A stretch of 64,000 nt of DNA, from assembly GCA_947453205.1 (NCBI GenBank), contig CANGFT010000011.1:1-64000 (forward strand), written 5' to 3'. The notes beneath the pieces are model-generated. The model was given only the letters and a program-made list of their open reading frames with translations, did not search any database and was not told the origin of the DNA. Source of the DNA: Beijerinckiaceae bacterium. Its GTDB lineage: Bacteria; Pseudomonadota; Alphaproteobacteria; Rhizobiales; Beijerinckiaceae. A program made the position numbers and the translations under genes. This document shows, piece by piece, positions 12,949-23,600 of this stretch. Each line of letters opens with the position of its first letter. Within the stretch, counting starts at the first letter, position 1.

Positions 12949-14061
12949 ATGAATCGCGCCATGAGCGATGAGGACAGGCCGAACCTGCGCAGAGGCTGGA
13001 CCACGGGCGCCTGCGCCACGGCGGCGGCCCGCGCGGCCTATGAGGCGCTGATGCGCGGCGTCTTTCCCGACCCCGTCAGCATCACACTGCCCAACGGCGC
13101 GCGCCCCGCCTTTGCGCTGGCTTGCAGCGAAGCCGGCGAGGGTTTCGCGCGCGCGGGCGTCATCAAGGATGCGGGCGACGATCCGGACGTCACCCATGGC
13201 GCGCTCATCCTCGCGACGGTGCGCCTCGCTCAGCCCGGCAGCGGCGTGGGCTTCAGGGCAGGCGCGGGGGTCGGCACCGTCACGCGTCCCGGCCTTGCGC
13301 TCCCGCCCGGCGAGCCCGCCATCAATCCCGTTCCGCGCGACATGATGCGCAAGGCCATCGCCGAGGCTGCCGCGGCCCTTGGAGGGCCAGAGGACATCGA
13401 GATCGAGATCAGCGTGCCCGATGGCGAGAAGCTCGCGGAGCGCACCCTGAACGGGCGCCTTGGCGTCGTGGGCGGCCTGTCCATCCTCGGCACGACCGGC
13501 GTCGTCATCCCCTTTTCCTGCGCGGCCTGGATCAGCTCGATCCATCGCGGCGTCGACGTCGCGCGCGCCGTGGGGGCGGAGCATCTCGTGGGCGCCACAG
13601 GCCACACCTCCGAAAAGGCCCTGCAGGCCCATTTCGGACTGCCCGATGTGGCGATGATCGAAATGGGCGATTTCGTCGGGGGCATGCTCAAATATCTGCG
13701 CCAGCATCCCGTGCGCCGCGTGACCGTCGGCGGCGGCTTCGCCAAGATGACGAAGCTCGGGCAAGGCATGCTCGATCTTCATTCGAAGCGCGGCGCGGTG
13801 GATCTCGACTGGCTGGCGCAGCGGGTGCGCGAAGCGGGCGGCGATGAAGCGCTGGCGCAGGGCGTCAGCGGCGCCAACGCCGCCAACGAAGCGCTGGACC
13901 GCTGCGCGGCGGCGGGCGTGGACATAGCCGCCGCAGTCGCCCGCCATGGCTGGCGCACGGCGGCGAAGGCTCTGGAGGGCTCCGGCGCCCTGCTGGACAT
14001 CGCCATCGTCGATCGCCACGGCGCGGTGATCGCCGTGACGGCAGCGCAGCCTGCGCCCTGA
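12949..14061 (+). CDS. cbiD: Cobalt-precorrin-5B (C1)-methyltransferase CbiD
   Basis: 370 residues, full length. Strong CbiD signatures: RRGWTTGACATAAA at the N-terminus, AGVIKDAGDDPDVTHGA, NLGRLGVVGGLSILGTTG-like central segment, and GATGHTSEKALQ. CbiD methylates C1 of the corrin precursor after loss of the C20 fragment, a step usually assigned to the anaerobic pathway; the aerobic pathway normally uses CobF. No CobF is present here, while CobG and CobN mark an oxygen-dependent, late-cobalt route, so CbiD probably replaces CobF. ATG at 12949 or 12961; neither has a clear ribosome binding site. Monocistronic between divergent cobB and convergent cobM (5 bp). Confidence 0.93.
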   Translation: MNRAMSDEDRPNLRRGWTTGACATAAARAAYEALMRGVFPDPVSITLPNGARPAFALACSEAGEGFARAGVIKDAGDDPDVTHGALILATVRLAQPGSGVGFRAGAGVGTVTRPGLALPPGEPAINPVPRDMMRKAIAEAAAALGGPEDIEIEISVPDGEKLAERTLNGRLGVVGGLSILGTTGVVIPFSCAAWISSIHRGVDVARAVGAEHLVGATGHTSEKALQAHFGLPDVAMIEMGDFVGGMLKYLRQHPVRRVTVGGGFAKMTKLGQGMLDLHSKRGAVDLDWLAQRVREAGGDEALAQGVSGANAANEALDRCAAAGVDIAAAVARHGWRTAAKALEGSGALLDIAIVDRHGAVIAVTAAQPAP

Positions 14062-14066
14062 CGCGC

Positions 14067-14843
14067 TCATTCGCCCGTCCCCCGCCAGCCCGGCGTCCTG
14101 AACCGGCGCTGATACTCGCCGTCATAGAGCGCGCTGTTGCGAAACGCGGGATCGCCAAGGGTGCGGCCGACCATGATGAGCGCCGTGCGCTCCACAGGAT
14201 GCGCCGCGACCTCAGCCACAAGGGCGCCCAGCGTCCCGCGAATGACCTGCTCATCCGACCAGCTCGCGCGATAGACCACGGCGGCGGGGCAATCGGCGCC
14301 GTAATGGGGGATCAATTCGTCAACCACCCGCGCCAGCGCATGGACGGAGAGATGCACCGCCAGCACAGCCCCGGTGCGCGCGAAATTGGCGAGGCTCTCG
14401 CCCTCCGGCATGCCCGAAGCCCGGCCCGACGTGCGCGTGAGCACCACGGACTGCGCGACCTCGGGCAAGGTCAGCTCGCAGCCCAGCGCCGCAGCCGCAG
14501 CCGCGAAGGAGGGCACGCCCGGCGTGATGGTGAAGGGAATGTCGAGGCTTCTGAGCAGGCGTATCTGCTCGCCCATGGCGCTCCACACGGACAGATCGCC
14601 CGAATGAAGCCGGGCGACATCCTCGCCCCTTTCATGGGCCTCGAGGAAGGCGGCGCCGATGTCCTCCAGCGACAGTGCGGCGGTGTTGACGATGCGCGCG
14701 CCGGGCGGACAGACATCGAGGATCTCGCGCGGCACCAGCGAGCCTGCGTAAAGGCACACGGGGCAACGCGCCACGAGGTCGCGGCCGCGAAGGGTGATGA
14801 GGTCTGGCGCGCCCGGCCCCGCGCCGATGAAATGAACGGTCAT
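14067..14843 (-). CDS. cobM: Precorrin-4 C11-methyltransferase
   Basis: 258 residues. SAM-dependent tetrapyrrole methylase that adds the C11 methyl to precorrin-4. N-terminal [18 protein letters not shown] loop and [11 protein letters not shown], then the TPGVPSF segment are diagnostic of the CobM/CbiF subgroup. Start overlaps the cobE stop by 4 nt (ATGA); last gene of cobL-cobE-cobM. Confidence 0.95.
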   Translation of the reverse strand: MTVHFIGAGPGAPDLITLRGRDLVARCPVCLYAGSLVPREILDVCPPGARIVNTAALSLEDIGAAFLEAHERGEDVARLHSGDLSVWSAMGEQIRLLRSLDIPFTITPGVPSFAAAAAALGCELTLPEVAQSVVLTRTSGRASGMPEGESLANFARTGAVLAVHLSVHALARVVDELIPHYGADCPAAVVYRASWSDEQVIRGTLGALVAEVAAHPVERTALIMVGRTLGDPAFRNSALYDGEYQRRFRTPGWRGTGE

Positions 14844-15241
14844 GCGGCGCCATCCTTCGTTTCGCGCGCCCGCGCGATGGCGCAGGTCACGCCCTCCCCG
14901 CTGATGCGCGGCTGGATCAGGACCGCGCCCGGCCCCGCCCCCGCCAACGCGGCGGTCTCGGCGACCGAGGGCAGCCCGAACAGGGACGTCACGCGCGGCG
15001 AGCGCGTCAGGGCCTGCCCGGCGACGGCCTGCAACGCCTCGGCGCTGAGAAAATGCAGGGGCATGCCGAGCGCCGCCGCCGCATCCGACAGGCCCGCCTC
15101 GTCCCGCTTCGCATCAATCGTGAACAGCGCGGCCTCGCCCGCTGGCGCGGCCCCCTCGCACGCTGCGCGCACAAGGCTGGCGATGGCCGCCCCGCTGGCG
15201 CCCCTGCGGCAACCAAGCCCGATGGCGACGCGCGGGCTCAT
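14840..15241 (-). CDS. cobE: CobE (CbiG C-terminal domain-like) cobalamin biosynthesis protein
   Basis: 133 residues matching the small CobE family, related to the C-terminal half of Cbi[12 protein letters not shown] at the start, SVAETAAL and a late GVTCAIA. CbiG opens and deacylates the ring at C20 in the anaerobic route; the exact role of CobE in the aerobic route is unclear. The start at 15241 gives a 4-nt overlap with cobL and family-typical length; the longer in-frame extension is antisense-like sequence inside cobL. Its presence together with CbiD and absence of CobF is noteworthy. Confidence 0.9.
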   Translation of the reverse strand: MSPRVAIGLGCRRGASGAAIASLVRAACEGAAPAGEAALFTIDAKRDEAGLSDAAAALGMPLHFLSAEALQAVAGQALTRSPRVTSLFGLPSVAETAALAGAGPGAVLIQPRISGEGVTCAIARARETKDGAA

Positions 15242-16467
15242 GTCGTCAACCCCTTGGCGATGGACCATTGCATCACCGGCATGGCCGCGCGCCAGCCGTG
15301 GAAGGGCCCGACCGGATCTGCCCGGGCGATCTCGATCTTGATGAGGTCTCCGCCCTTGGCGACATGGCGGCGCATGATCTCGCCCTGCGTCTCCAGCGTC
15401 ACGGCGTTGACGACGAGACGCCCGCCTTCGGGCAGCGCAGCCCATGCCGCGTCGAGGACGCCAGCATCCGTTCCCCCGCCGCCGATGAAGATCGCATCCG
15501 GCGTCGGCAGCCCCTGGAGCGCGTCCGGCGCCGCCCCCTCCACGATCCGCAATTCCGGCACGCCGAACTCCAGGGCGTTGCGCCCGATGCGCGCCGCCCG
15601 GTCGGCCCGCGTCTCGATGGCGATGGCGCGGTTGGCGGGGTGGCGCAGCATCCATTCAATGGAGATCGACCCCGACCCCGCGCCGATGTCCCAGAGCAAT
15701 TCGCCCCGGCGCGGCGCGAGCGTGGACAGCGTGATGGCCCGCACCTCGCGCTTGGTGATCTGCTTGTCATGCTCGAAAAGATCGTCAGGCAGCCCGGAGG
15801 CCAGCGGCAGGATGCGCGCGCCGCGATCCGCCACCACCTCGATGGCGAGCGTGTTGAGGGCGTCGACATCTTCTTTGAAATCGGCGGCGCAGGCCTCGAT
15901 GCGCCGCTCGCGCGGGCCGCCCATGGCCTCGCAGACGATGAGGCGGCTGCGGCCCATGCCAAGGGCCGTCATCCGCTCCGCCACCTTGCGCGGCGTCTGT
16001 CCGTCCCAGGTGAGCGCGAGAATGCGCGCGCCCGGCTGGAGATGCGGCGCAAGGCGCTCCATGGGCCGCCCGTGCAGGGAGAGCAGCGCGCAATCCTGCT
16101 GCGGCCAGCCGAGCCGGGCGCAGATGAGCGAGAAGGCGGAGGGCGCGGGCAGGCAGCGCATCTCCTGCGCAGGCAGATGACGCATCGCCATGGCGCCGAC
16201 GCCATAGTGGAAGGGATCGCCCGAGGCGAGGATGCAGGTCGGGCGGCCACGGCGGGTCAGCACCTCAGAAAAACCTGCCTCCAGCGGCGAGGGCCAGGCC
16301 ATTGTCTGCGCCTGCGTGGGCCCAAGCAGGGCGAGGTGGCGCGCGCCGCCCGCCACAAACTCCGCTTGCTCCAGCGCGCGCCGTGCGGCAGGACTGAGCC
16401 CGTCGAGCCCGTCTTCGCCCATGCCGATCAAGGTCAGCCAGACGGGGTTGGATGTGGGCGCGCTCAT
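15238..16467 (-). CDS. cobL: Precorrin-6Y C5,15-methyltransferase (decarboxylating)
   Basis: 409 residues, two fused methyltransferase domains. N-terminal tetrapyrrole methylase (LIGMGEDGLDGLS; GDPFHYG) corresponds to CbiE, C-terminal Rossmann methyltransferase (LLWDIGAGSGSISIEWM, around residue 240) to CbiT. Together they methylate C5 and C15 and remove the C12 acetate carboxyl. ATG at 16467 is preceded by GGGAGG about 9 nt upstream and gives the standard length; the 54-residue longer frame is not supported. Divergent from cobK with 26 bp between start codons. Confidence 0.95.
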   Translation of the reverse strand: MSAPTSNPVWLTLIGMGEDGLDGLSPAARRALEQAEFVAGGARHLALLGPTQAQTMAWPSPLEAGFSEVLTRRGRPTCILASGDPFHYGVGAMAMRHLPAQEMRCLPAPSAFSLICARLGWPQQDCALLSLHGRPMERLAPHLQPGARILALTWDGQTPRKVAERMTALGMGRSRLIVCEAMGGPRERRIEACAADFKEDVDALNTLAIEVVADRGARILPLASGLPDDLFEHDKQITKREVRAITLSTLAPRRGELLWDIGAGSGSISIEWMLRHPANRAIAIETRADRAARIGRNALEFGVPELRIVEGAAPDALQGLPTPDAIFIGGGGTDAGVLDAAWAALPEGGRLVVNAVTLETQGEIMRRHVAKGGDLIKIEIARADPVGPFHGWRAAMPVMQWSIAKGLTT

Positions 16468-16493
16468 GACCTGCGCCTCCCGAGGGAAAAGCC

Positions 16494-17258
16494 ATGGGTG
16501 ACGAGCAGGCGGGCCGCATTCTGATCCTCGGCGGGACGAGCGAAGCCACGAAGCTCGCCGCCGCGCTCGCCAGCGAGACGGCCCTTCCCGCGCTTCTGTC
16601 TCTCGCAGGGCGCACCAGCAAGCCTGCATTGCCCGCGATCCCCAGCCGCATCGGCGGCTTTGGCGGCGTCGACGGCCTCGCGGACTGGCTCGAAGCGCAT
16701 GAGACGCCGATGGTCATCGACGCGACCCATCCCTTCGCCGCGCGCATGTCGTGGAACGCGGCGCAGGCCTGCGCACGCCGCAAAATCCCCCGCCTCATCT
16801 ACACGCGTCGGCCCTGGGAGCCCGCCCCGCAGGACCGCTGGACCCGCGTGCCCGACATCGAGGCTGCGGTGGCGGCGCTGGGGCGCGAGCCCCTGCATGT
16901 CTTCCTGACGGTCGGGCGTCTCTCGCTGCCCGCCTTCGCGCGCGCGCCCTGGCACAGCTATGTCGCACGCAGCATCGACGCGCCGCAGGCCCATGAGCTG
17001 CCGCCGCGCTGCCGTGTGCTGCTGGCGCGCCCGCCCTTCCGCGAGGCCGATGAAAAGGCCCTGATGAGGGGGGAAAAGTTCGACGTGGTCTGCACCAAGA
17101 ACAGCGGCGGCGCGGCCACCGAAGGCAAGCTCCTCGCCGCGCGCGAGCTTGGCGTTCATGTCATCATGGTCGAGCGCCCGCAGGCGCCGCAGGGGGACGC
17201 GCTGTTCGATCTTGCGGCGGTCATGACGTGGATCAGGGATCATCTGCCCACCCCATAA
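16494..17258 (+). CDS. cobK: Precorrin-6A reductase
   Basis: 254 residues. NADPH-dependent reduction of precorrin-6A. ILILGGTSEATKLA at the N-terminus is the nucleotide-binding turn; DATHPFAARMS and CTKNSGG are conserved CobK/CbiJ motifs. GAGGGA about 8 nt upstream of the ATG is a good ribosome binding site. Monocistronic; the 3' end overlaps the convergent cobJ by 19 nt. Confidence 0.95.
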   Translation: MGDEQAGRILILGGTSEATKLAAALASETALPALLSLAGRTSKPALPAIPSRIGGFGGVDGLADWLEAHETPMVIDATHPFAARMSWNAAQACARRKIPRLIYTRRPWEPAPQDRWTRVPDIEAAVAALGREPLHVFLTVGRLSLPAFARAPWHSYVARSIDAPQAHELPPRCRVLLARPPFREADEKALMRGEKFDVVCTKNSGGAATEGKLLAARELGVHVIMVERPQAPQGDALFDLAAVMTWIRDHLPTP

Positions 17259-18010
17259 TGCCGGGGCGTATAGATCCATGGCGCGAGCCCGTCGGGCCGC
17301 TCAATGAAGCGCGTCTCGCTCGAGCCGATCAGCACGAGGGTGCTCATGTCGCACAAGGAGGGATCGACCTGCGCCAGCGTCGTGACGATGAGCCGCTCAT
17401 CGGGGCGGCCGACCGCGCGCGCCAGAGCGACCGGCGTCGCTCCGTCCTTCAGACTGCGCAGCAGCGCGAAAGCCCGGTGTATGGCGTCAGGCCTTGCGCG
17501 CGAGGCGGGGTTGTAGAAGGCGATCACGAAGTCGCCTTCGCTGGCGGCCGTCAGGCGCCGCTCGATCACCGCCCAGGGCTTGAGATTGTCGGACAAGGAT
17601 ATGGCGCAGAAATCGTGGCCCAGCGGGGCGCCAAGGCGCGCGGCCGCCGCCTGCATGGCGCTGACGCCGGGCATGACGTCGATGCGCACCGCGCGATCGG
17701 CGTCATCGCCATGATCCACCGCTTCGAAAATCGCCGCCGCCATGGCGAAGACGCCGGGATCGCCGCCCGAGACGACAGCCACCACATGCCCCGCTTTCGC
17801 CAAATCCAGCGCGTGACGCGCTCGGTCGATCTCGACGCGGTTGTCGCTGGCGTGCCGCATCTGCCCCTCGCGCAAGGGGATGCGGTCCACATAGGGGCCA
17901 TAGCCAATGAGGTCGCTGGCCATGGCGAGGGCGTCGCTGGCCTGCGGCGTCAGCCATTGCGTCGGACCGGGGCCGAGGCCCACAACAAGGATGCGTCCCG
18001 TCCCGCTCAT
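17240..18010 (-). CDS. cobJ: Precorrin-3B C17-methyltransferase
   Basis: 256 residues. SAM-dependent ring contraction and C17 methylation. Signatures: VVGLGPGPTQWLT at residues 9-21, VVSGGDPGVFAMA, MPGVSAMQAAAARLGAPLGHDFC and IAFYNPASRAR. Last gene of the riboswitch-led operon; its ATG overlaps the cobI stop by 4 nt. Confidence 0.95.
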   Translation of the reverse strand: MSGTGRILVVGLGPGPTQWLTPQASDALAMASDLIGYGPYVDRIPLREGQMRHASDNRVEIDRARHALDLAKAGHVVAVVSGGDPGVFAMAAAIFEAVDHGDDADRAVRIDVMPGVSAMQAAAARLGAPLGHDFCAISLSDNLKPWAVIERRLTAASEGDFVIAFYNPASRARPDAIHRAFALLRSLKDGATPVALARAVGRPDERLIVTTLAQVDPSLCDMSTLVLIGSSETRFIERPDGLAPWIYTPRHYGVGR

Positions 18011-18747
18011 GGCCGCCGCCCCTGTCCGGGCACGATGACGATGGAGAAATAGGGCGCGGCGTCGTCGGCCTTTTGCGCCAGCGGCATGACCTTTTCATCG
18101 GCCATGGAGCCGCGCTCCACATAGATCGCGCGCTCCATGAGCCCTGCGTCCGTCAGCACGCTGCGCACCTTTGCGAAGTTGCGCCCGAGCTTCATGAAGA
18201 CGATGGCGTCAGCGTCGCGTACGCGTCGCGCGAGCTCCTCCTGCGGCAAGGTCGCGGGCAGGACGCTGAGCGCATCATCGCCCCAGGTCATGGGCGCGCC
18301 CGCCGCCGTCCAGCAGCCGGACATGCCGGTGATTCCCGGGCAGATGGTGACGGGAAACTCACCCCGCAGCCGCATGTAAAGATGCATGAAGGAGCCATAG
18401 AACAGCGGATCGCCCTCGCAGAGGAGGGCGACGTCGCGGCCCGCGCGCAGATGCGCGGCGAGGGCGCCTGAGGCCCTTTCGTAGAAGGCGGCGAGCTCAT
18501 CGCGATAGGCGGGGCTGTCGAAGGGAATTTCGACCGTGACGGGATAGACCAGCGGCAATTCGGTCACGCCCGGCTTCAGCAGACCATCGACGATGGTGCG
18601 CGCATGGCCGCGCCGTCCGCGCTTGGCGAAATAGGCGACGACCGGAGCCGCCTGCAAGGCTTTCAGCGATTTGAGCGTGATGAGATCGGGATCGCCCGGC
18701 CCCAGCCCAACGCCGTAGAGACGGCCCGATGGCGCCATCGTGCTCAT
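18007..18747 (-). CDS. cobI: Precorrin-2 C20-methyltransferase
   Basis: 246 residues. SAM-dependent methylation of precorrin-2 at C20. Signatures: GVGLGPGDPDLITLKS, LLCEGDPLFYGSF, and PGITGMSG. ATG at 18747 overlaps the cobH stop by 4 nt and gives family length; an 86-residue upstream extension is only frame noise within cobH. Confidence 0.95.
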   Translation of the reverse strand: MSTMAPSGRLYGVGLGPGDPDLITLKSLKALQAAPVVAYFAKRGRRGHARTIVDGLLKPGVTELPLVYPVTVEIPFDSPAYRDELAAFYERASGALAAHLRAGRDVALLCEGDPLFYGSFMHLYMRLRGEFPVTICPGITGMSGCWTAAGAPMTWGDDALSVLPATLPQEELARRVRDADAIVFMKLGRNFAKVRSVLTDAGLMERAIYVERGSMADEKVMPLAQKADDAAPYFSIVIVPGQGRRP

Positions 18748-19373
18748 TCCCTCTCGCTCGCCAGCGCATTGACCGCCGCCGCCGTCATGGCGCTGCCGCC
18801 CTTGCGTCCGCGCACGATGATGCAGGGCAGGCGCCCGTCCGCCATCAGCGCATCCTTGGATTCCGCCGCGCCGATGAAGCCCACGGGCATGCCGATCACC
18901 GCCGCAGGATGCGGCGCGCCCTCGTCCAGCATCTCGAGCAGGCGAAACAGCGCGGTCGGCGCATTGCCGATGGCGACGACGGCGCCCGCCAGATGCGGCC
19001 GCCACAATTCCATGGCCGCCGCCGTGCGCGTCGTGCCAAGCTCCTGCGCGAGGCGGGCGGTGGCGGGATCATCGAGCGTGCAGATGACCGGGTTCTGGGC
19101 GGGCAGCCGCGCCCGCGTGACGCCGTTGGCGACCATTTTCGCGTCGCACAGAATGGGCGCGCCCTTGCGCAGCGCCTCGCGCGCCACGATGGCCGCATTC
19201 TTCGAAAAAGCGACATCTGCGGCGACCTCGACCATGCCGCAGGCATGGATGACGCGCACCGCGACAATCTCCTCCTCCGGCGTGAAACGCTTGAGGTCGC
19301 TCTCGGCGCGGATCATGGCGAAGGATCGCCGATAGATTTCCGCGCCATCGCGAATATAGGCATAGCCGGTCAA
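18744..19373 (-). CDS. cobH: Precorrin-8X methylmutase
   Basis: 209 residues. Moves the C11 methyl to C12, giving hydrogenobyrinate. Catalytic His43 is present in VIHACGM, with the conserved DAKMVANG, GNAPTALF and GMPVGFIGAAESK segments. Overlaps cobG (upstream) and cobI (downstream) by 4 nt each. Confidence 0.96.
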   Translation of the reverse strand: MTGYAYIRDGAEIYRRSFAMIRAESDLKRFTPEEEIVAVRVIHACGMVEVAADVAFSKNAAIVAREALRKGAPILCDAKMVANGVTRARLPAQNPVICTLDDPATARLAQELGTTRTAAAMELWRPHLAGAVVAIGNAPTALFRLLEMLDEGAPHPAAVIGMPVGFIGAAESKDALMADGRLPCIIVRGRKGGSAMTAAAVNALASERE

Positions 19374-20653
19374 GGCCGCACTCCCTCAGAGGACGCCATG
19401 GCGCGCAGGGCTGCGCGGCAGGCGTCGAGATCAAGACCAGACAGCGCGGCCGCATCGCATGCGCGGCCTGCTGCGATGAGATCGTAAAGCCCGGCCCGCG
19501 CCGTGAGGGTGACAGGTGTGGGCGCAGGCCGCGCGCAACCCTTGGCGCAGCCGGAGACATGCAGCGCGACCCCGGCGGGCGCGAGGGCGCGGGCGAGCGG
19601 GGCGAGGGCCAGCGCATCCTCTTGCGTCGGCGCCTCTGCGCTGGCGCAGGCGGGCGCTCCCGGACAGGCGATGACGGCGAGGCGCGCGTCGGAGGGGTCT
19701 ATGATGATTCTGGCGTCGGCTTGCGCAAGAATCTCCTGCGCAGCCTGCGCATCGACGCCGGGCAGCAGAACCGCACGCCATGGGGTGAGCCGCAATTCGC
19801 GCGCGCCATGCCGCTGCGCCATATCGGCGAGCCATGTCAGATCGCACGCGCCTAAACGACCGAAGGCGAAGCCAAGCCCGAGCCATCCCGAGGCGCCGCA
19901 GGTGTGATGACCAAGGGGCTGAGGTGGCGGACTGGGCTTTGCTTCGCGCGGCAGCGGCGCAAGGCCCGCCGCACGCCAGATGGCGGCGGCGCCTTTCGCA
20001 GCGACAAGCCCGGCCATGCGGCGGGGCGGGGGATCGCAGGTCCGCGCCTGCTCCACAAAAGCCCTCGCGAGGCCTGCCGCAACGTCAGCAAGCGCGCAGG
20101 CATCCACCACCGCCGCCGCCTCGCAGCCCGCAAGGCGGACCTCAAAGCGCTGCGCGCCCGCTTCGCGCAGGGCGAGGAAGCGAATGTCGGCGCTGACGGT
20201 GGAGAGGCTCAAAGGGCCGTCGTCATCAATGATGAAACCGAATTTGGAGGGCAGCGCATGAAGCGCGACATCGCTGACGAGGCGCTGTTCGAGCGCGCGG
20301 ACATGGGCGCTGACATCGAAAGCCGCATCGTCCCCAACGCCCGCAAGCGGCGAGGCCAAGACGTTGCGCACGGATTCGGCCTCTGCGCTTTCGTCGATCA
20401 GACGATGCGCGCGCAGGGCCTCGATCAGGGGCTGCAGACTTGCTTCCTGCACGCCGCGCAGCTGCAGATTGGCGCGGGCGCTCAGATCAATCAGGCCATT
20501 GCCGAACTCTTGCGCGCAACTTGCGATGGCCCTGGCGGCAGCGGCGGACGCAACGCCGCCCCTGATGCGCAGACGCACGAGATAGCCATCGCCGCTCAGC
20601 ATGGGGCGAAGGGCGCCGGGGCACCAGCCCTTGACCTCAGCGGGCGCGCTCAT
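19370..20653 (-). CDS. cobG: Precorrin-3B synthase (CobG), siroheme/Fe-S protein
   Basis: 427 residues. Oxygen-dependent monooxygenase that makes the precorrin-3B lactone; its presence marks the aerobic pathway. Two nitrite/sulfite-reductase-like half domains; N-terminal KGWCPGA, and C-terminal cysteines in ACPGAPAC and GCAKGC that should hold the 4Fe-4S cluster bridging the haem. Overlaps the cobN stop and the cobH start by 4 nt. Confidence 0.92.
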   Translation of the reverse strand: MSAPAEVKGWCPGALRPMLSGDGYLVRLRIRGGVASAAAARAIASCAQEFGNGLIDLSARANLQLRGVQEASLQPLIEALRAHRLIDESAEAESVRNVLASPLAGVGDDAAFDVSAHVRALEQRLVSDVALHALPSKFGFIIDDDGPLSLSTVSADIRFLALREAGAQRFEVRLAGCEAAAVVDACALADVAAGLARAFVEQARTCDPPPRRMAGLVAAKGAAAIWRAAGLAPLPREAKPSPPPQPLGHHTCGASGWLGLGFAFGRLGACDLTWLADMAQRHGARELRLTPWRAVLLPGVDAQAAQEILAQADARIIIDPSDARLAVIACPGAPACASAEAPTQEDALALAPLARALAPAGVALHVSGCAKGCARPAPTPVTLTARAGLYDLIAAGRACDAAALSGLDLDACRAALRAMASSEGVRP

Positions 20654-23600
20654 GACGCGAGTCCCATGGGTTCGCCCAGAATGTCGCGCAGCGCCATCAT
20701 CGCAGAATTGCGCCGCGAGACCCAGAAGCCCCGGCGCGCCGCATTCGAGAAGGTCTGGGCCATGTCGCGCTGCGCGTCAGGATTATGCGCGGCGAGAAAG
20801 GCGCACACGGCCTCATCGCCCAGCGTCGCGTCGAACATGAGATCGAAATGCCGGCTCTCCACCGCATCGCTCAGGGCCGCATAGGCGTAGAGATTGCCGA
20901 GGGTTCTGGCGATCTCCGAGGCGCCGCGATAGCCATGGCGCATCTGCCCCTGGATCCACCGGGGATTGGTGGCGCGGGCGCGCAGCACGCGCGCGACTTC
21001 TTCAGGAAGCGTGCGCACCTTCGGCGCCGTCTCGCGCGTGGCGTCCACATGATAGAGCGCGGGGCTTTGGCCGAGCGCCTGCGCGGCTGCGGCGAAGCCG
21101 CCTTCGTGCTCGGCGAAAGCGTCGGAATCCAGAACATCCTGCCCCGCCATGTCCTGCACATGCACAAAGGCGTCGGCGCCCGCCACCTGGGCGCGGAAGG
21201 CGGCCTTGGCCTCGACGCCCTCCCCCGAGGCGCCATAGGCGTGGGAGGCCGCGTCAAGATAGGCCTCTCCAAGCTCCGCGCGCGATCCCCAGTCTTCGCT
21301 GGCGATGCGCTGCGACAGGCCGGTTCCATAGTCGCCCGGCGCCGCGCCGAAAATGCGCAGGGGCGCCTCAGAGCCCGCGCGGCGGGCTGCGGCGATGGGA
21401 TTATCCTCGTCGCCCTCATCGAGCTGCGCGATGGCCTGAACCGCCGAGTCGAACAGGGCGATCTGCGTGGCGAAGACGTCCCGGAACAGGCCGGAGATCC
21501 GCAGGGTGACGTCGACGCGCGGGCGCCCGAACACAGCCTGCGGCAGAATTTCAAAACCCGACACGCGCGACGACGTCTGGTCCCACAGGGGCCGCGCGCC
21601 GATCAGCGCCATGGCCTGCGCGAGATCATCGCCCCCCGTGCGCATGGTGGCGCTGCCCCAGAGGTCGATGACGATGGCGCGCGGCCAATCGCCGTGGTCC
21701 TGAACATAGCGCGCGACGACCTCCTGCGCAGCGCGCTTGCCGATCTCCCATGCGGTGCGCGTGGGCACGGAGCGCGGGTCGAGGGAGTAGAGGTTGCGGC
21801 CCGTGGGCAGCACGTCGAACCGGCCGCGCGAGGGGGCGCCGGCAGGCCCCGGCTCGACGAAGCGTCCAGCAAGGGCGCGCAGCAGTCCTTCGATCTCGCC
21901 TTGCGGCGAGCGCGCGAGATTGGCGCGGTCCTGCGCCGACAAATCCTCATCGCGCCACTGCGCGCTCCGGCCGAACACATGCAGTCCATCGGCGATGCGC
22001 ATGTCCTTGAGGTCGCAAAGCCAGGCGTCAAGCCCGCCCAGGATCTCGTCAGGATCGCTGCTGGCGATTCCCGCATCCTGCATCAGTCCGGTCTCGGCGG
22101 CGCGGGCGATGATGGCCCTTGAGATGCGCGCCGCGCGGGCGGGATCAAGCGATTGGGCGCTTGAATACTCGTCGAGCAAGGCCTCGACCTCGATGGCCGC
22201 GCCATGGGTCTCGGCGGCGGTGAGCGGCGGCGTCAGATGGCCAAGGGTCAGCGCGCAGAGGCGGCGTTTGGCCTGCGCGGCCTCGCCGGGATTGTTGACG
22301 ATGAAGGGATAGAGGACGGGCGCAGGGCCCAGCAGAACCTCCGGCGCGCAATGGCGGCTCAAAGCGGCCGCCTTGCCCGGCAGCCATTCGAGCGTGCCAT
22401 GGGTTCCACAGTGGATCATGGCGTCGAAGCCATGGACCTCGCGGAGCCAGAGATAGAAGGCGCAATAGGCGTGGGAGGGCGGCAGATTGGCGTTGTGATA
22501 ATCGCCCTTCACATCGCCGCCGCCGCGCAGGGGCTGCAACGCGACAAGGAGATTTCCCGCCTGCACGACGCGAAAGCGGAAGGCGCCCGAGGGCGCGCCC
22601 CAGGCCGCCGCCACCTGATCCTGAAAGGGCTGCGGCAGCCGGGCGAACAGGCGCTTGTATTGCGCGAGCGAAAGGGCCGCTGCAGGCGCGGCATGGTTCA
22701 GCCGCTCCATGAGGCGCGCAGCGTCGACATCCCCGACGTCATAGCCCTGCGCCTTCAGCGCCTGCGCAATGGCTGCGACGCTCGCGGGCGTATCGAGCCC
22801 CACCGCATAACCGGCCTGTCCGCCCCGGTGCGGATAATCCGAGAGGATGCAGGCGATGCGGCGATGGGCTGGCTCAAGGCGGCGCAGATGGGCCCAGGCG
22901 CGCGCGAGGTCAGCGACAAAGGCGATGCGGTCGGGTTCCGGCTCATGAAGGACGCGCGAGAACTGCGCGCCCTCGCTCGGCTCGGCCTGCGTTTTAAAGG
23001 AGATGGCGCGCGTGACGATGCGCCCGTCAAGCTCGGGCAAGGCGACGTTCATGGCGAGATCGACCGCGCCGACGCCCCGTCCCGAGGCCTCCCATTGCGC
23101 CTTGCGCGTGGTCGAGAGCATGGCCTGGAGAACCGGCGCGTCGGCGCGGTCGAGCACGCAGGCGCCGCCATCCTCGCGTCCGGAGAAAGAGGTTGTGTTG
23201 AGGATGACGTCAGGCGCGACATCGGCGAGCAGCGGGGCCAGCTCGGCGATCGCGCCGGGGTCTTTCAGGCTGGTGACGGCGACGCAGGTCACGGCGAAGC
23301 CGCGCGCGCCAAGAGCGTCGGCGAGAGCGATGAGCGGAGCCGCATCATCAGCCGCCACGACGGAGCGATAGGCGACGATGAGGGCGCGGGCGGCGGCGCC
23401 GGGAGCGCAGCGGCAAGCGGCCTCGAATGTGAAGGCTGCGCGCATGGGCGCAGGCTCCGACCATGGAGCGTCGCGGCCGAGGCGCGCGGCGATATAATTC
23501 AGGCATTGCGCGAAATTATCCGCTCCCCCACACTGGAAATAGGCGTGCAGCCTTTGCAGCTCCTGCGGGCTCAGGGTGGAGGCCTGATCGAGCCTGTCAT

